From the NCBI GenBank assembly GCA_011390335.1, contig JAABSO010000033.1, forward strand, positions 1 to 48,059: a stretch of 48,059 nucleotides of DNA. Direction: 5' to 3'. Position numbers and translations under genes: made by a program. This document shows, in pieces, positions 42,101 to 48,059 of this stretch (position 1 is its first letter; each line of letters starts with the position of its first letter). The DNA is from Desulfotignum sp. (GTDB lineage Bacteria > Desulfobacterota > Desulfobacteria > Desulfobacterales > Desulfobacteraceae). The notes below the pieces were generated by a model. The model saw only the letters and a program-made list of their open reading frames with translations. It did no database searches and was not told where the DNA came from.

Positions 42101-43512
42101 ATGGCAAAGCCGGTTTTCTGCGGTGGTGCAGATTTCAAAGGATCTGGCTGCACCGCTTTGTTCATCCGGGGTACGGCGTGCTGTGACCGGGAGGGCGGAT
42201 ATTCTTCCACCAGCAGATGGGCATTGATGCCCCCAAAGCCGAATGCGGATATTGCCGCTCTCCTGGGAACACCGGGGGCCGAAGGATCCCATCGGGATGC
42301 CTCGGCCTGGACCTGCACCCGGGTGCCGTCCAAAGGGCTGGCATCAGGCAGGGCGGCAAAATGCAAAGAAGGGGGCAGTGTTTTTGCCTGCATGGCCAGC
42401 AGGGTCTTGATGAAACCGGCGGCCCCGGCAGCGGTGAGCAGATGGCCGATATTGGATTTGACCGATCCAATGGCAAGGCTTTGGCTGTAACATGCATACT
42501 TTTTCAGCACCGTTTTGATGCTGGCAAGCTCTACTTTGTCACCCACAGGGGTGCCTGATCCATGGCATTCCATGTACTGGATGGTGTCCGGTGGCAGACC
42601 TGCCATATCACAGGCCCCTGCCATGGCCCGGATCTGGCCTTCAGATGCCGGGGCCACCAGGTTGCCTTCAATATCATTGGACACCCCCCATCCCTTGATG
42701 ACCCCTAAGATGGGATCATGGCAGGCCAGGGCATCGGCCAGGCGCTTGAGCACAATTATGCCGCAGCCTTCTCCCACCACAAGCCCGTCTGCTGTCCGGT
42801 CGAAGGGGGCGCACCGCCCGGACGGGGACAAGGCGGACAGCTGGCTGAATCCGATCTGGGTGTACAAAGAATCCGGCCGGGATACACCGCCTGTCACCAT
42901 CACATCCGCCTTGCCCAGGTTCAGGTGCTCACAGGCCAGCTTGACAGCATACAAAGAGGATGCACAGGCTGCATCCAGGGTGAAGCTGCCGGCTGCAAGT
43001 CCTAAGGCCCGGGCCAGGATGGCGGCAGGTCCTGCCACCATGGATGTCTGTAAAGCATCCATGGCTGTGAAGCGCCGGGGTTTTTTTTTGCACAAAATTT
43101 CTCTGGAAACAGCAGATGCCGTGTCAGTGGGCAGGGCAATGGCAGCCAGGATCACGCCGGTGCGTTTTTTTACATCATCCGGCAGGTAACAGGCCTGGCA
43201 GGCGGTTCTGCCGGCTGTGAGCACCAGGTGGTGGACCGGATCCAGATTTGCTGCCACATCCGTGTCCAGGTCCAGGCCGTGGGGGTCAAATGTGAAATCC
43301 GTAACAAGTCCAGCCCGGTCTGAGACAGCCCGGTCCGGGCACAGGGAGGAGACCACCATTTTTTCTACCGGTGCGGCCCACCGGTGTCCGGGTATCTGAA
43401 TGATGGATTCTTTTTTTTCCAGAATATTGCGGATGAACCGGTCTGTGTCAGAGGCCCCCGGAAAGATGCCGGCCATGGAAACCACTGCGATATGCTGGGC
43501 ATGGGATGTCAT
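39181..43512 (-). CDS. PfaC-like polyketide/fatty acid synthase: KS-CLF-DH-DH
   Basis: 1,443 residues. KS (about 5-435): LDAACASS with Cys183, ECHGSGTPVGD with His317, NIGH with His357, all intact. Second KS-like domain (about 468-880): the same positions read SAGAASG (Cys to Ala648), DTCSGG (no His) and APGD (no His), so it is a chain-length-factor type. A Pro/Ala-rich linker follows (about 900-1060). Two FabA-type hotdog dehydratase domains come last (about 1075-1250 and 1275-1440); the last has CHFIDDPVMPG with His1324. This is the PfaC layout of anaerobic polyunsaturated fatty-acid synthases, but shorter. No AT, ACP or KR is present here or nearby. The stop overlaps oleA (ATGA). Confidence 0.87.
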   Translation of the reverse strand: MTSHAQHIAVVSMAGIFPGASDTDRFIRNILEKKESIIQIPGHRWAAPVEKMVVSSLCPDRAVSDRAGLVTDFTFDPHGLDLDTDVAANLDPVHHLVLTAGRTACQACYLPDDVKKRTGVILAAIALPTDTASAVSREILCKKKPRRFTAMDALQTSMVAGPAAILARALGLAAGSFTLDAACASSLYAVKLACEHLNLGKADVMVTGGVSRPDSLYTQIGFSQLSALSPSGRCAPFDRTADGLVVGEGCGIIVLKRLADALACHDPILGVIKGWGVSNDIEGNLVAPASEGQIRAMAGACDMAGLPPDTIQYMECHGSGTPVGDKVELASIKTVLKKYACYSQSLAIGSVKSNIGHLLTAAGAAGFIKTLLAMQAKTLPPSLHFAALPDASPLDGTRVQVQAEASRWDPSAPGVPRRAAISAFGFGGINAHLLVEEYPPSRSQHAVPRMNKAVQPDPLKSAPPQKTGFAIVGMHTFTRECPDLEAFTNLALGRVSPRPVPAVTRWRRWDHLPKAQQKMSANFLDTISVDRGEFHIPPVQMGEILPQHLVLLKAAKGALADAGLPVRPKENDPVRHRFGCAVGIGFDFGATDFSLRWKAHHLPDTILDQLSPPLTFNRTLGALGGIAASRVARECKLGGPCFTVSAGAASGIKALETGIHSLAARETDLFICAAVDMAGDIRQFSLHQGTDPEGPARPAEGAGAVVIKRLDDALKDNDRIYGIITGISGGSGGRMAPENQKSASKASPDTPGPYLTALQKGLADSCIRFSDLSFVDTCSGGYGRWGKDEAHALEQLAAKENQTGCALGWTSLAPGDTQAASGMFSVIRTALCLFFHTFPPCPLPPDSLLHPLKKNGFTLADAATAWPRPESGPRRAAASAITDDGCAAFCLLQQASDQTPATLKPQPDKTVSQKARGKTTENTPKAAPLVIPTTLPPLPWDLLEMLDPDHSNPAQPQTADPREDPLPPPPADSLTAPALMDPKTIMETSAATARAHEVFLSFSQTNMHEMHKQISSLITAAAKETQKDTGTRNHPETVPPVFTRDQCLEFATGSAAKILGPAFAVIDTYPVRVRLPDEPLMLVDRIMHISGEPLSLGPGKIITQHDVLPRAWYLDGGVAPVSICIEAGQADLFLCAWLGIDHMVKGRRRYRLLDAKVFFHRSLPRPGETITYHISIDRFLRQGYVYLFFFHYQGFIGNQLFISMRDGCAGFFTEEEVENSGGIVLKKQDRSVPPPADPFDPLVPVFPAAFNDDQVRSLRKGDLAGAFGPGFAGICPGKAQHLPGGPMHLIDRVLSFDPTGGRFGMGTIIAEADIHPDAWFLTCHFIDDPVMPGTLMYECCAHALRIFVQRMGWVSPDDQVHFDVLPGNESDLKCRGPVTPETKKARYEIEIKQMGYTDADETPFVIADAHMFADDLRIVLYRDMGMKLSGVSRDGLNQLWRQT

Positions 43513-43612
43513 AGGGGGTCATATAATGGAGAAAGGCTCTGGTTGCAAGAGATCAGTGTAAAATTTGTGTAAAACAGACCGGATATCTCTTCGGGCAGAT
43601 CTGAATAGCATT

Positions 43613-43711
43613 CATGCCCTGGCGGGGACAGCAAGGTATGAAAGCTGTTAGCTGTTAGCTTTTAGCTGTTAGCTGAGTATTGATGGCTGACGGCTGAAGG
43701 CTTTCATATAA
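43613..43711 (+). repeat. Heptanucleotide repeat unit A
   Basis: Head CATGCCCTGGCGGG, then ATGAAAG, then seven-base repeats GCTGTTA, GCTGTTA, GCTTTTA, GCTGTTA and later GGCTGAC, GGCTGAA, ending CTTTCATATAA. The ATGAAAG and CTTTCAT ends are inverted repeats. Confidence 0.75.
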
Positions 43712-43715
43712 CCCC

Positions 43716-43806
43716 CATGCCCTGGCGGGCACAACCAAAAATGAAAGTATGAGCAGGCAGATATTAACTTAACACTTAACACTTAAAACTTAACACTTTC
43801 ATATAA
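43716..43806 (+). repeat. Heptanucleotide repeat unit B
   Basis: Same head (CATGCCCTGGCGGG) and ends (ATGAAAG...CTTTCATATAA) as unit A, 103 bases further on, but with a different heptamer: ACTTAAC, ACTTAAC, ACTTAAA, ACTTAAC, ACTTTC. The repeat pattern x-x-y-x is shared with unit A although the heptamer differs. Confidence 0.75.
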
Positions 43807-43823
43807 AATCAGGCAAGGGCAGA

Positions 43824-44558
43824 TCAGGTGAACAAAAGGAAAAATCCCTGGATAACAGGGCGGAGAAGCAAAAGGACAGTGATGCCCATCAGACAGACAG
43901 ACAGGATCTGGTCTGCTGCGCTTTCCCGGCGCTGGTCATTGTAGCCCAGTATCCATCCTAAGGCCATGCCCCCCAAAAGGCCGCCGCCATGGCCCCAGTT
44001 GTTGATGTTGGGCAGCAGAAAACCGATAAGTGCCAGACTGACGATCCATCCGGAGGTCTGCTGAAACATCTGCCGGCCCCAGGGGCCGCCCCGGGATTTC
44101 CCAAAATAGAGCAGGGCACCGATCAGGCCGCACAACCCGGATGAAGCACCGATGGTCAGGGGCACATTGCCTAGAAAGGAAAGCAGAAAACCGGCCGCAC
44201 CGGAAATGGTGTAGATGGTAAACATGCGGAACACGCCGAATTCCGCTATGACCAGCGGGGCCACTGTCTTGAGGGCCATCATGTTGAACAGAATGTGCAG
44301 AAGACTGCCGTGCAGCCAGTTGGCTGTGATCAGCGACCCCCAGGCCTGGTAATTTACAATGGGCAGGCGGCCGGATGCACCCATGAAAACAAGGGCGTCA
44401 AGGGAAGGGCTCAGGGCGTTAAACGGATTGAAGCCGGTATTTACGGCCTTACCGCTGAAAAAAAGGGTTATTATAAATAAGGCCACATTGGTGTATAAAA
44501 TGGTTTTCAATACCCGTGACGGAGAAAAAGCAGAAATATATGGGGTTAAAAAGTGCAT
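43824..44558 (-). CDS. Rhomboid-family intramembrane serine protease
   Basis: 244 residues with six or seven membrane spans. WLHGSLLHILFNMMAL (81-96) is the conserved rhomboid loop/helix, IGASSGLCGLIGALLYFG holds catalytic Ser140, and NNWGHGGGLLGGMALG holds His190. It cleaves membrane-embedded helices; bacterial substrates are mostly unknown. The ATG at 44558 has a weak ribosome site, and reversed heptanucleotide repeats begin 17 bases upstream. A forward array lies just past its stop, so the gene is bracketed by repeats. Confidence 0.9.
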   Translation of the reverse strand: MHFLTPYISAFSPSRVLKTILYTNVALFIITLFFSGKAVNTGFNPFNALSPSLDALVFMGASGRLPIVNYQAWGSLITANWLHGSLLHILFNMMALKTVAPLVIAEFGVFRMFTIYTISGAAGFLLSFLGNVPLTIGASSGLCGLIGALLYFGKSRGGPWGRQMFQQTSGWIVSLALIGFLLPNINNWGHGGGLLGGMALGWILGYNDQRRESAADQILSVCLMGITVLLLLRPVIQGFFLLFT

Positions 44559-44574
44559 GGGGAAACAATACCTG

Positions 44575-44648
44575 AAGTTTTAAGTGTTAAGTGTTAAGTT
44601 TTAAGTGGTAGATGATACCTGACGGTTGACAGCTAAACTTTTTATCAT
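44575..44648 (-). repeat. Heptanucleotide repeat unit D (reverse orientation)
   Basis: Read on the minus strand: ACTTAAA, ACTTAAC, ACTTAAC, ACTTAAA, ACTTC. It is the inverse of unit B and lies in the likely 5' leader of the rhomboid gene. The outer part (TTGACAGCTAAACTTTTTATCAT on the plus strand, 44626-44648) is a weak match to the unit ends. Confidence 0.6.
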
Positions 44649-44687
44649 TTGTTGTGGACTTTCAGGGCATGATTGGTAATGGTGGTT

Positions 44688-45335
44688 CTATAATGAGGGA
44701 AAAGCCTTTGCAAAAATTTCCTCAATGGCATCGTTGACAAAGGTTTCCAGTTTTTTGCGTGAAAACACTAGCTCGGTGCGTTCAAGGGTGAGGGCAATGG
44801 GGATGGTGGTGATGCTGCGTTTGTCCGGAGAACCCAGATAAAATGTCAGGTCAATGATGAGGGTCATGTGGGTGGTGACCCCGGTTTTTTCTGCCCGGCA
44901 GGCAAACTGGTTGATGTCTGCTGCAAAAATATGGGTGAACTCCTCGGGCATATCAGATACACCCCGGGCCGTGGCAGGAAAGGCGGGCACAAGGGAAACA
45001 GAAAATCCCCTTTGTTCCAGAAATGTGCGCAAGACCCGGGTCATGGTTGCGGACAGATCCTGTCCTGTTACAACAAAAATTTCCCTGTGATCGCCCGGCA
45101 GCTGCCGGTATCCCACATATCCTTTTGTGGCGCCGGTCCTCTTGTCGTTAAACCGGCTCAATCCGACAGTCTGCTGCCTCTGTGTGACCGGATGGGCGGT
45201 AGAATAGGAAAGGTTGAGGTATTTGGGACCGGGGGAGGCACATCCGGAAAAAAATATCAGCAAGAATGCCAGAAAAACCGGTGATCCTGCAAAATATATT
45301 TTATTTGCATTTAACCGTATAAAAAGAGGTATCAT
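44688..45335 (-). CDS. Putative lipoprotein of unknown function
   Basis: 215 residues from the ATG at 45335 (AAGGA about ten bases upstream; longer in-frame starts overlap the preceding gene). Signal segment with a lipobox-like IFFSGC (about residue 33), then CASPGPKYLNLSY. The mature part alternates strands and helices and resembles YajG-type outer-membrane lipoproteins in layout (VGLSRFNDKRTG, then TMTRVLRTFLEQRGFSV), but the match is only by shape. It should be anchored to a membrane on the periplasmic side. It is 28 bases after the 45364-45906 gene and probably co-transcribed. Confidence 0.68.
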   Translation of the reverse strand: MIPLFIRLNANKIYFAGSPVFLAFLLIFFSGCASPGPKYLNLSYSTAHPVTQRQQTVGLSRFNDKRTGATKGYVGYRQLPGDHREIFVVTGQDLSATMTRVLRTFLEQRGFSVSLVPAFPATARGVSDMPEEFTHIFAADINQFACRAEKTGVTTHMTLIIDLTFYLGSPDKRSITTIPIALTLERTELVFSRKKLETFVNDAIEEIFAKAFPSL

Positions 45336-45363
45336 AAGACAGATTTTCCTTAACTTCAAAGGG

Positions 45364-45906
45364 TTAATCAGAAGCGGCATCAATTATGGTAACGGCAGCC
45401 AGGTATTCTTTGACTGCCCCTAAGGTCAAAGAGAACATCTTGGTGCCTGTAAGAATGACAATGGCATTGTCCGGGCATCCGCAGGCCTCAGAAAAGGCAG
45501 GCCCCATGACAGCGGCCGGGTCTGTGGTCCCGTCCGGGTTGGTCTGCAGTCTCTGGATATAGGTGTCCAGGCGTTCCTTAAGGATATTGAAATAGTCAAT
45601 CTGGTGACCGGTGGTGGTTTCCGTGAGGGTGGAAATGTTTTGTGAAATTTCTTTTATCATATGCCAGAAGGATTCTGACAAAGGGGTTTTGTTTTTGTCG
45701 CCGGCCGGCATGAAAAAAGAGATCCCCCATCCCACACTCAGTATCTTGAGGATTCCCAGTTCATATTCAATGGTTGTCAGGTTCAGGCCGGCCTCTTTGG
45801 GCAGGGCTGCCAGAATCTCTTTGAGATCTGTTCTGTCAATGGCAAAGGCGGCCAGGTTCTGGGCGGTTTCCGGGACTGTGAGATGCTGCTGATCCGATGT
45901 GGTCAT
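45364..45906 (-). CDS. Conserved hypothetical protein
   Basis: 180 residues from the ATG at 45906 with AAAGGAAG upstream; a longer frame to 45930 lacks one. No signal peptide. A hydrophobic stretch (ILKILSVGWGISFFMP, about 52-67) is probably a buried helix rather than a full span. Helical body with SESFWHMIKEISQNISTLTETT, then ACGCPDNAIVILTG and FSLTLGAVKEYLAAVTIIDAA. The family was not recognised. It is divergent from the MoaD/ThiS-like gene and precedes the putative lipoprotein gene. Confidence 0.6.
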   Translation of the reverse strand: MTTSDQQHLTVPETAQNLAAFAIDRTDLKEILAALPKEAGLNLTTIEYELGILKILSVGWGISFFMPAGDKNKTPLSESFWHMIKEISQNISTLTETTTGHQIDYFNILKERLDTYIQRLQTNPDGTTDPAAVMGPAFSEACGCPDNAIVILTGTKMFSLTLGAVKEYLAAVTIIDAASD

Positions 45907-45997
45907 AAACACTTCCTTTGGGGTATACAAAATATATGAATTGTGTAATATAATACACCATTACATTGAAAATATCCAGAATGCAAAGAGGCAAATC

Positions 45998-46234
45998 TTG
46001 GCAGAAATAAAAATAGAAATCAAACTGTTTGTCACACTGACAGCATTTGCGCCAAAAAATGCCGACAATTTCCCGGTCCAGGAGGGCACCACGGTGGAAA
46101 TGCTTATCAGGGATCTGAACATTCCGGCAGATACCGTGAAACTGATTTTTGTCAATGGCAGAAAACAGGATACCACCTATGTGCTCACATCCGGAGACCG
46201 GCTGGGACTGTTTCCCCCGGTGGGAGGAGGATAA
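45998..46234 (+). CDS. MoaD/ThiS-family small sulfur carrier
   Basis: 78 residues from a TTG at 45998 with GAGG eight bases upstream; an extension to 45899 has no ribosome site and would overlap the divergent gene. Beta-grasp pattern: IKIEIKLFVTLTAF, EGTTVEMLIRDLNI, VKLIFVNGRKQD, GDRLGLFPPVGGG. It ends in Gly-Gly-Gly, so the diglycine tail needed for adenylation and thiocarboxylate formation is present. It lies six bases before a ThiF/HesA-type activating enzyme, its likely partner. It could serve molybdenum/tungsten pterin, thiamin or another sulfur-transfer path; AOR in this genome would need the pterin. Confidence 0.83.
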   Translation: MAEIKIEIKLFVTLTAFAPKNADNFPVQEGTTVEMLIRDLNIPADTVKLIFVNGRKQDTTYVLTSGDRLGLFPPVGGG

Positions 46235-46239
46235 CAATC

Positions 46240-46941
46240 ATGTCTGAAAACAGTGAACGCTATGCACGCAACTTTGATACCCTGACCTGGTTAGAACAGG
46301 ATCGGTTGGCATCTGCAAAGGTGTCGGTGCTGGGTCTGGGAGGCCTGGGGGGCGGGGTATGTGAAATGCTGGCAAGAATCGGGGTGGGCCATCTGACCCT
46401 GATCGACGGTGATGTATTTGAAGCCAGCAACCTGAACCGGCAGCTCTTGTGTACGGAAGCGCTTGTGGGCACATCCAAAGCTAAAGCGGCCGAAGAACGG
46501 ATACGTGCCGTAAATTCCCTGGTGCAGGTCACCCCTGTGGCGGTATATGCAGACAAGGCCACTCTTTTTGACATGATCACGGGATCTGATCTGGTGGTGG
46601 ACTGTCTGGATTCCATCCATGGCAGGTTCATGCTCCAGGATGCAGCAAGAAAAGCACAGATCCCTGTGGTGGGCGGGGCCATTGCCGGTGTATCCGGTCA
46701 GGTGACGGTGATTTTTCCCGAAGACAAAGGATATGAACTGATTTATGGAAAAAGGGACCACCTGCCTGCAAGGGGTGTTGAATCGCACACCGGCAATATT
46801 TCCTATTGTGCACTGATGGTGGCTGCCGTCCAGGCTTCGGAATGCATCAAACTGCTGCTGGGCCGGGGGGATGTACTGCAAAACAAAATGCTGATAATGG
46901 AGTTGTGGTCCAACTCTTTTGAGATCATGGACCTGGTATAA
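46240..46941 (+). CDS. ThiF/MoeB/HesA-family E1-like adenylyltransferase
   Basis: 233 residues, GGAGGA upstream. ATP-binding KVSVLGLGGLGGGVCEMLARIG (about 27-48), LIDGDVFEASNLNRQLL with the Asp and Arg of the E1 site, KAKAAEERI, then VVDCLDSIHGRFML. The Cys pairs that bind zinc in MoeB/ThiF were not found, and the C-terminal rhodanese-like domain is absent, so it is a minimal form. It should adenylate the C-terminal glycine of the MoaD/ThiS protein encoded just before it. Which pathway it serves is not clear. Confidence 0.86.
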   Translation: MSENSERYARNFDTLTWLEQDRLASAKVSVLGLGGLGGGVCEMLARIGVGHLTLIDGDVFEASNLNRQLLCTEALVGTSKAKAAEERIRAVNSLVQVTPVAVYADKATLFDMITGSDLVVDCLDSIHGRFMLQDAARKAQIPVVGGAIAGVSGQVTVIFPEDKGYELIYGKRDHLPARGVESHTGNISYCALMVAAVQASECIKLLLGRGDVLQNKMLIMELWSNSFEIMDLV

Positions 46942-47008
46942 CCAGGCCGGACATAATCCCCACCCCTGCATGATAATACCAAATCGACCATGATAAGGAG
47001 GCTCCGGC

Positions 47009-47749
47009 ATGTACGCAAAAGCAGCTGATATTATAGCAAACGCCAGGCGGTGTGTGGCATTTACCGGTGCCGGTATTTCCGTTGAAAGCGGGATTCCGCC
47101 CTTCAGGGGGGAAAACGGCCTGTGGAACCGATATGATCCCACCACCTTTGATATCCGGTATTTTCACCAGCATACCAAAGCATCCTGGACAGCCATCAGG
47201 GAGATTTTTTATGACCTGTTCGGCAAGGTGCTGCCCAATGCAGCCCACTATGCCCTGGCGGAACTGGAAGCAACCGGTCTGGTAAAAAGTGTCATCACCC
47301 AGAATGTGGACAACCTGCACTATGATGCCGGCAGCCGGGTGGTGCATGAATTCCACGGATCCTTGAAAAAACTGGTCTGCCTTTCCTGTTTCAGCCGATA
47401 CGCCATTTCAGACATCGATCTGGTTGTTCTGCCCCCTAAGTGCCGCCATTGCAACGGGATCCTCAAGCCGGACGTGATTTTTTTCGGGGAACCCATTCCT
47501 GAACCTGCAAGAACAGATGCCTTTGCGGAAACCAGGCAGGCAGACTGCTTTCTTCTCATCGGCACCACCGGTACGGTGGCACCTGCCAACCTGATTCCGG
47601 GTGCGGCAAAAGCAAATGGTGCCGTGATCATCGAGATCAACCCCGTCCCGTCAGAATATACAAAAGATGTGACAGATGTTTTTATCAAAGCCAGTGCCAT
47701 GGAAGCCATGGAAGGCCTGATGGAAGAACTGGACCGCCGGCAGCAATAA
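47009..47749 (+). CDS. cobB: NAD-dependent protein deacylase, sirtuin family
   Basis: 246 residues, AAGGAGG upstream. Sirtuin motifs in order: CVAFTGAGISVESGIPPFRG (15-34), VITQNVDNLHYDAG, the catalytic His in VHEFHGSL (about 114), zinc Cys pairs CLSC and CRHC, GILKPDVIFFGEPIP, and LLIGTTGTVAPANLIPG. It removes acetyl or other acyl groups from lysine using NAD. It lies 67 bases after the E1-like gene on the same strand with its own strong ribosome site. Confidence 0.93.
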   Translation: MYAKAADIIANARRCVAFTGAGISVESGIPPFRGENGLWNRYDPTTFDIRYFHQHTKASWTAIREIFYDLFGKVLPNAAHYALAELEATGLVKSVITQNVDNLHYDAGSRVVHEFHGSLKKLVCLSCFSRYAISDIDLVVLPPKCRHCNGILKPDVIFFGEPIPEPARTDAFAETRQADCFLLIGTTGTVAPANLIPGAAKANGAVIIEINPVPSEYTKDVTDVFIKASAMEAMEGLMEELDRRQQ

Positions 47750-47784
47750 CCAAAAATTATATAACACCCTTAGCCTGAGTGACC

Positions 47785-47860
47785 ACGACAAATGACAAAA
47801 GTATAAGCAGTCAGGTCTTAGCTTAACACTTAAACCTTAACACTTAAAACTTTCATTAAG
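47785..47860 (+). repeat. Heptanucleotide repeat unit C
   Basis: Resembles unit B: AAAAGTATAAGCAG, then GCTTAAC, ACTTAAA, CCTTAAC, ACTTAAA, ACTTTCATTAA. The end runs directly into the AAGGAG ribosome site of the HIT gene, so it is probably in that gene's leader. Confidence 0.65.
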
Positions 47861-47869
47861 GAGTATGCA

Positions 47870-48059
47870 ATGCCCGAAGACTGCCTTTTCTGCAGAATTG
47901 TCAACAAAGAAGTTGAAACCCGTTTTTTGTATGAAGATGACACCTATGTGGTGTTCAAGGATATCAATCCGGCAGCACCGGTCCACCTGCTGCTGGTTCC
48001 CAGGGTCCATATCCGGAGTATCAACGACCTGTTGCCTGACCATGAATCCCTGGTGGGGG
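47870..48059 (+). CDS. HIT-family protein (5' part, runs off the window)
   Basis: The first 63 codons are visible from the ATG at 47870, with AAGGAG upstream. The sequence CLFCRIVNKEVETRFLYEDD, then FKDINPAAPVHLLLVPRVHI is the HinT/HIT opening, with the two N-terminal Cys of the zinc-binding subgroup. The catalytic HxHxH motif lies beyond the window edge. These enzymes hydrolyse nucleoside phosphoramidates and adenylylated compounds. Confidence 0.88.
   Translation, partial: MPEDCLFCRIVNKEVETRFLYEDDTYVVFKDINPAAPVHLLLVPRVHIRSINDLLPDHESLVG

Larger units (their letters stand above)
43513..43823. other. Intergenic region carrying heptanucleotide repeat units
   Basis: 311 bases between the PfaC-like start and the rhomboid stop. 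The left 100 bases should contain the promoter of the megasynthase/ole operon, but no good boxes were seen. The right 200 bases consist of two repeat units (listed). No gene was recognised. Confidence 0.6.

Noticed and set aside
43645..43800. Possible CRISPR-like array.
   Set aside because: The repeats are seven bases with no spacers, and no cas genes are present.

Overview
The window looks like chromosomal DNA of a strictly anaerobic, probably sulfate-reducing Desulfobacterota bacterium (Desulfobacteraceae-like). This is inferred from gene content: a tungsten-type aldehyde:ferredoxin oxidoreductase, an FmdE-like protein, a DUF2889 protein, a histidine kinase with a Cys-rich ATPase tail, a sigma54 activator, and OleABC next to a PfaC-like synthase. 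Base composition looks moderate, except for an AT-richer stretch at about 28.3-32.4 kb. No ribosomal RNA is present, so the taxonomy is an inference.

Layout. 1-3.1 kb: a large two-partner-secretion (filamentous haemagglutinin type) exoprotein on the minus strand, running off the left edge. 3.4-6.5 kb: a small membrane protein and an amino-acid ABC importer (two permeases and a binding protein, no ATPase). 6.5-8.3 kb: a DUF2889 protein, a HicAB toxin-antitoxin pair and an FmdE-like protein. 8.4-20.2 kb: a minus-strand run holding a sensor kinase, a ZIP metal transporter, a NifX-like protein, a sigma54 activator, a class II aldolase-like protein, AOR, malic enzyme and an acyl-CoA ligase with a candidate fatty-acid operator. 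20.4-24 kb: an SH3/coiled-coil envelope protein, divergent from an overlapping operon of an atypical diadenylate-cyclase-domain protein, a His-rich protein and NagZ. 24-28.1 kb: tsaD-purM and hom-thrH, divergently transcribed from facing promoters. 28.2 kb: initiator tRNA with promoter and terminator, followed by opgGH (mdoGH), which look imported. 32.4-34.4 kb: an NlpC/P60-like protein lacking its catalytic Cys, and a DHH-CBS-CBS phosphoesterase. 34.5-43.5 kb: the highlight, a minus-strand cluster of a PfaC-like KS-CLF-DH-DH megasynthase, OleA, OleB, a single-TM protein and OleC. 43.6-48 kb: heptanucleotide repeat arrays around a rhomboid protease, a lipoprotein pair, a MoaD/ThiS-ThiF pair, a sirtuin and the start of a HIT-family gene.

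How the genes may work together. The PfaC-like/OleABC cluster most likely makes an unusual long-chain, possibly polyunsaturated, olefin or beta-lactone-derived lipid. OleA condenses two acyl chains, OleC closes a beta-lactone and OleB decarboxylates it. OleD is absent locally, as are the other Pfa subunits (AT, ACP, KR). A second theme may be cyclic dinucleotides: a DAC-domain protein is operonic with peptidoglycan recycling, and a DHH-family enzyme that could act on linear or cyclic dinucleotides lies 10 kb away. That link is speculative.

Many start codons were moved inward from the longest open frame because a good Shine-Dalgarno sequence or a stop/start overlap supports the later start. 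Functions are assigned by recognising motifs by eye; no database search was run.
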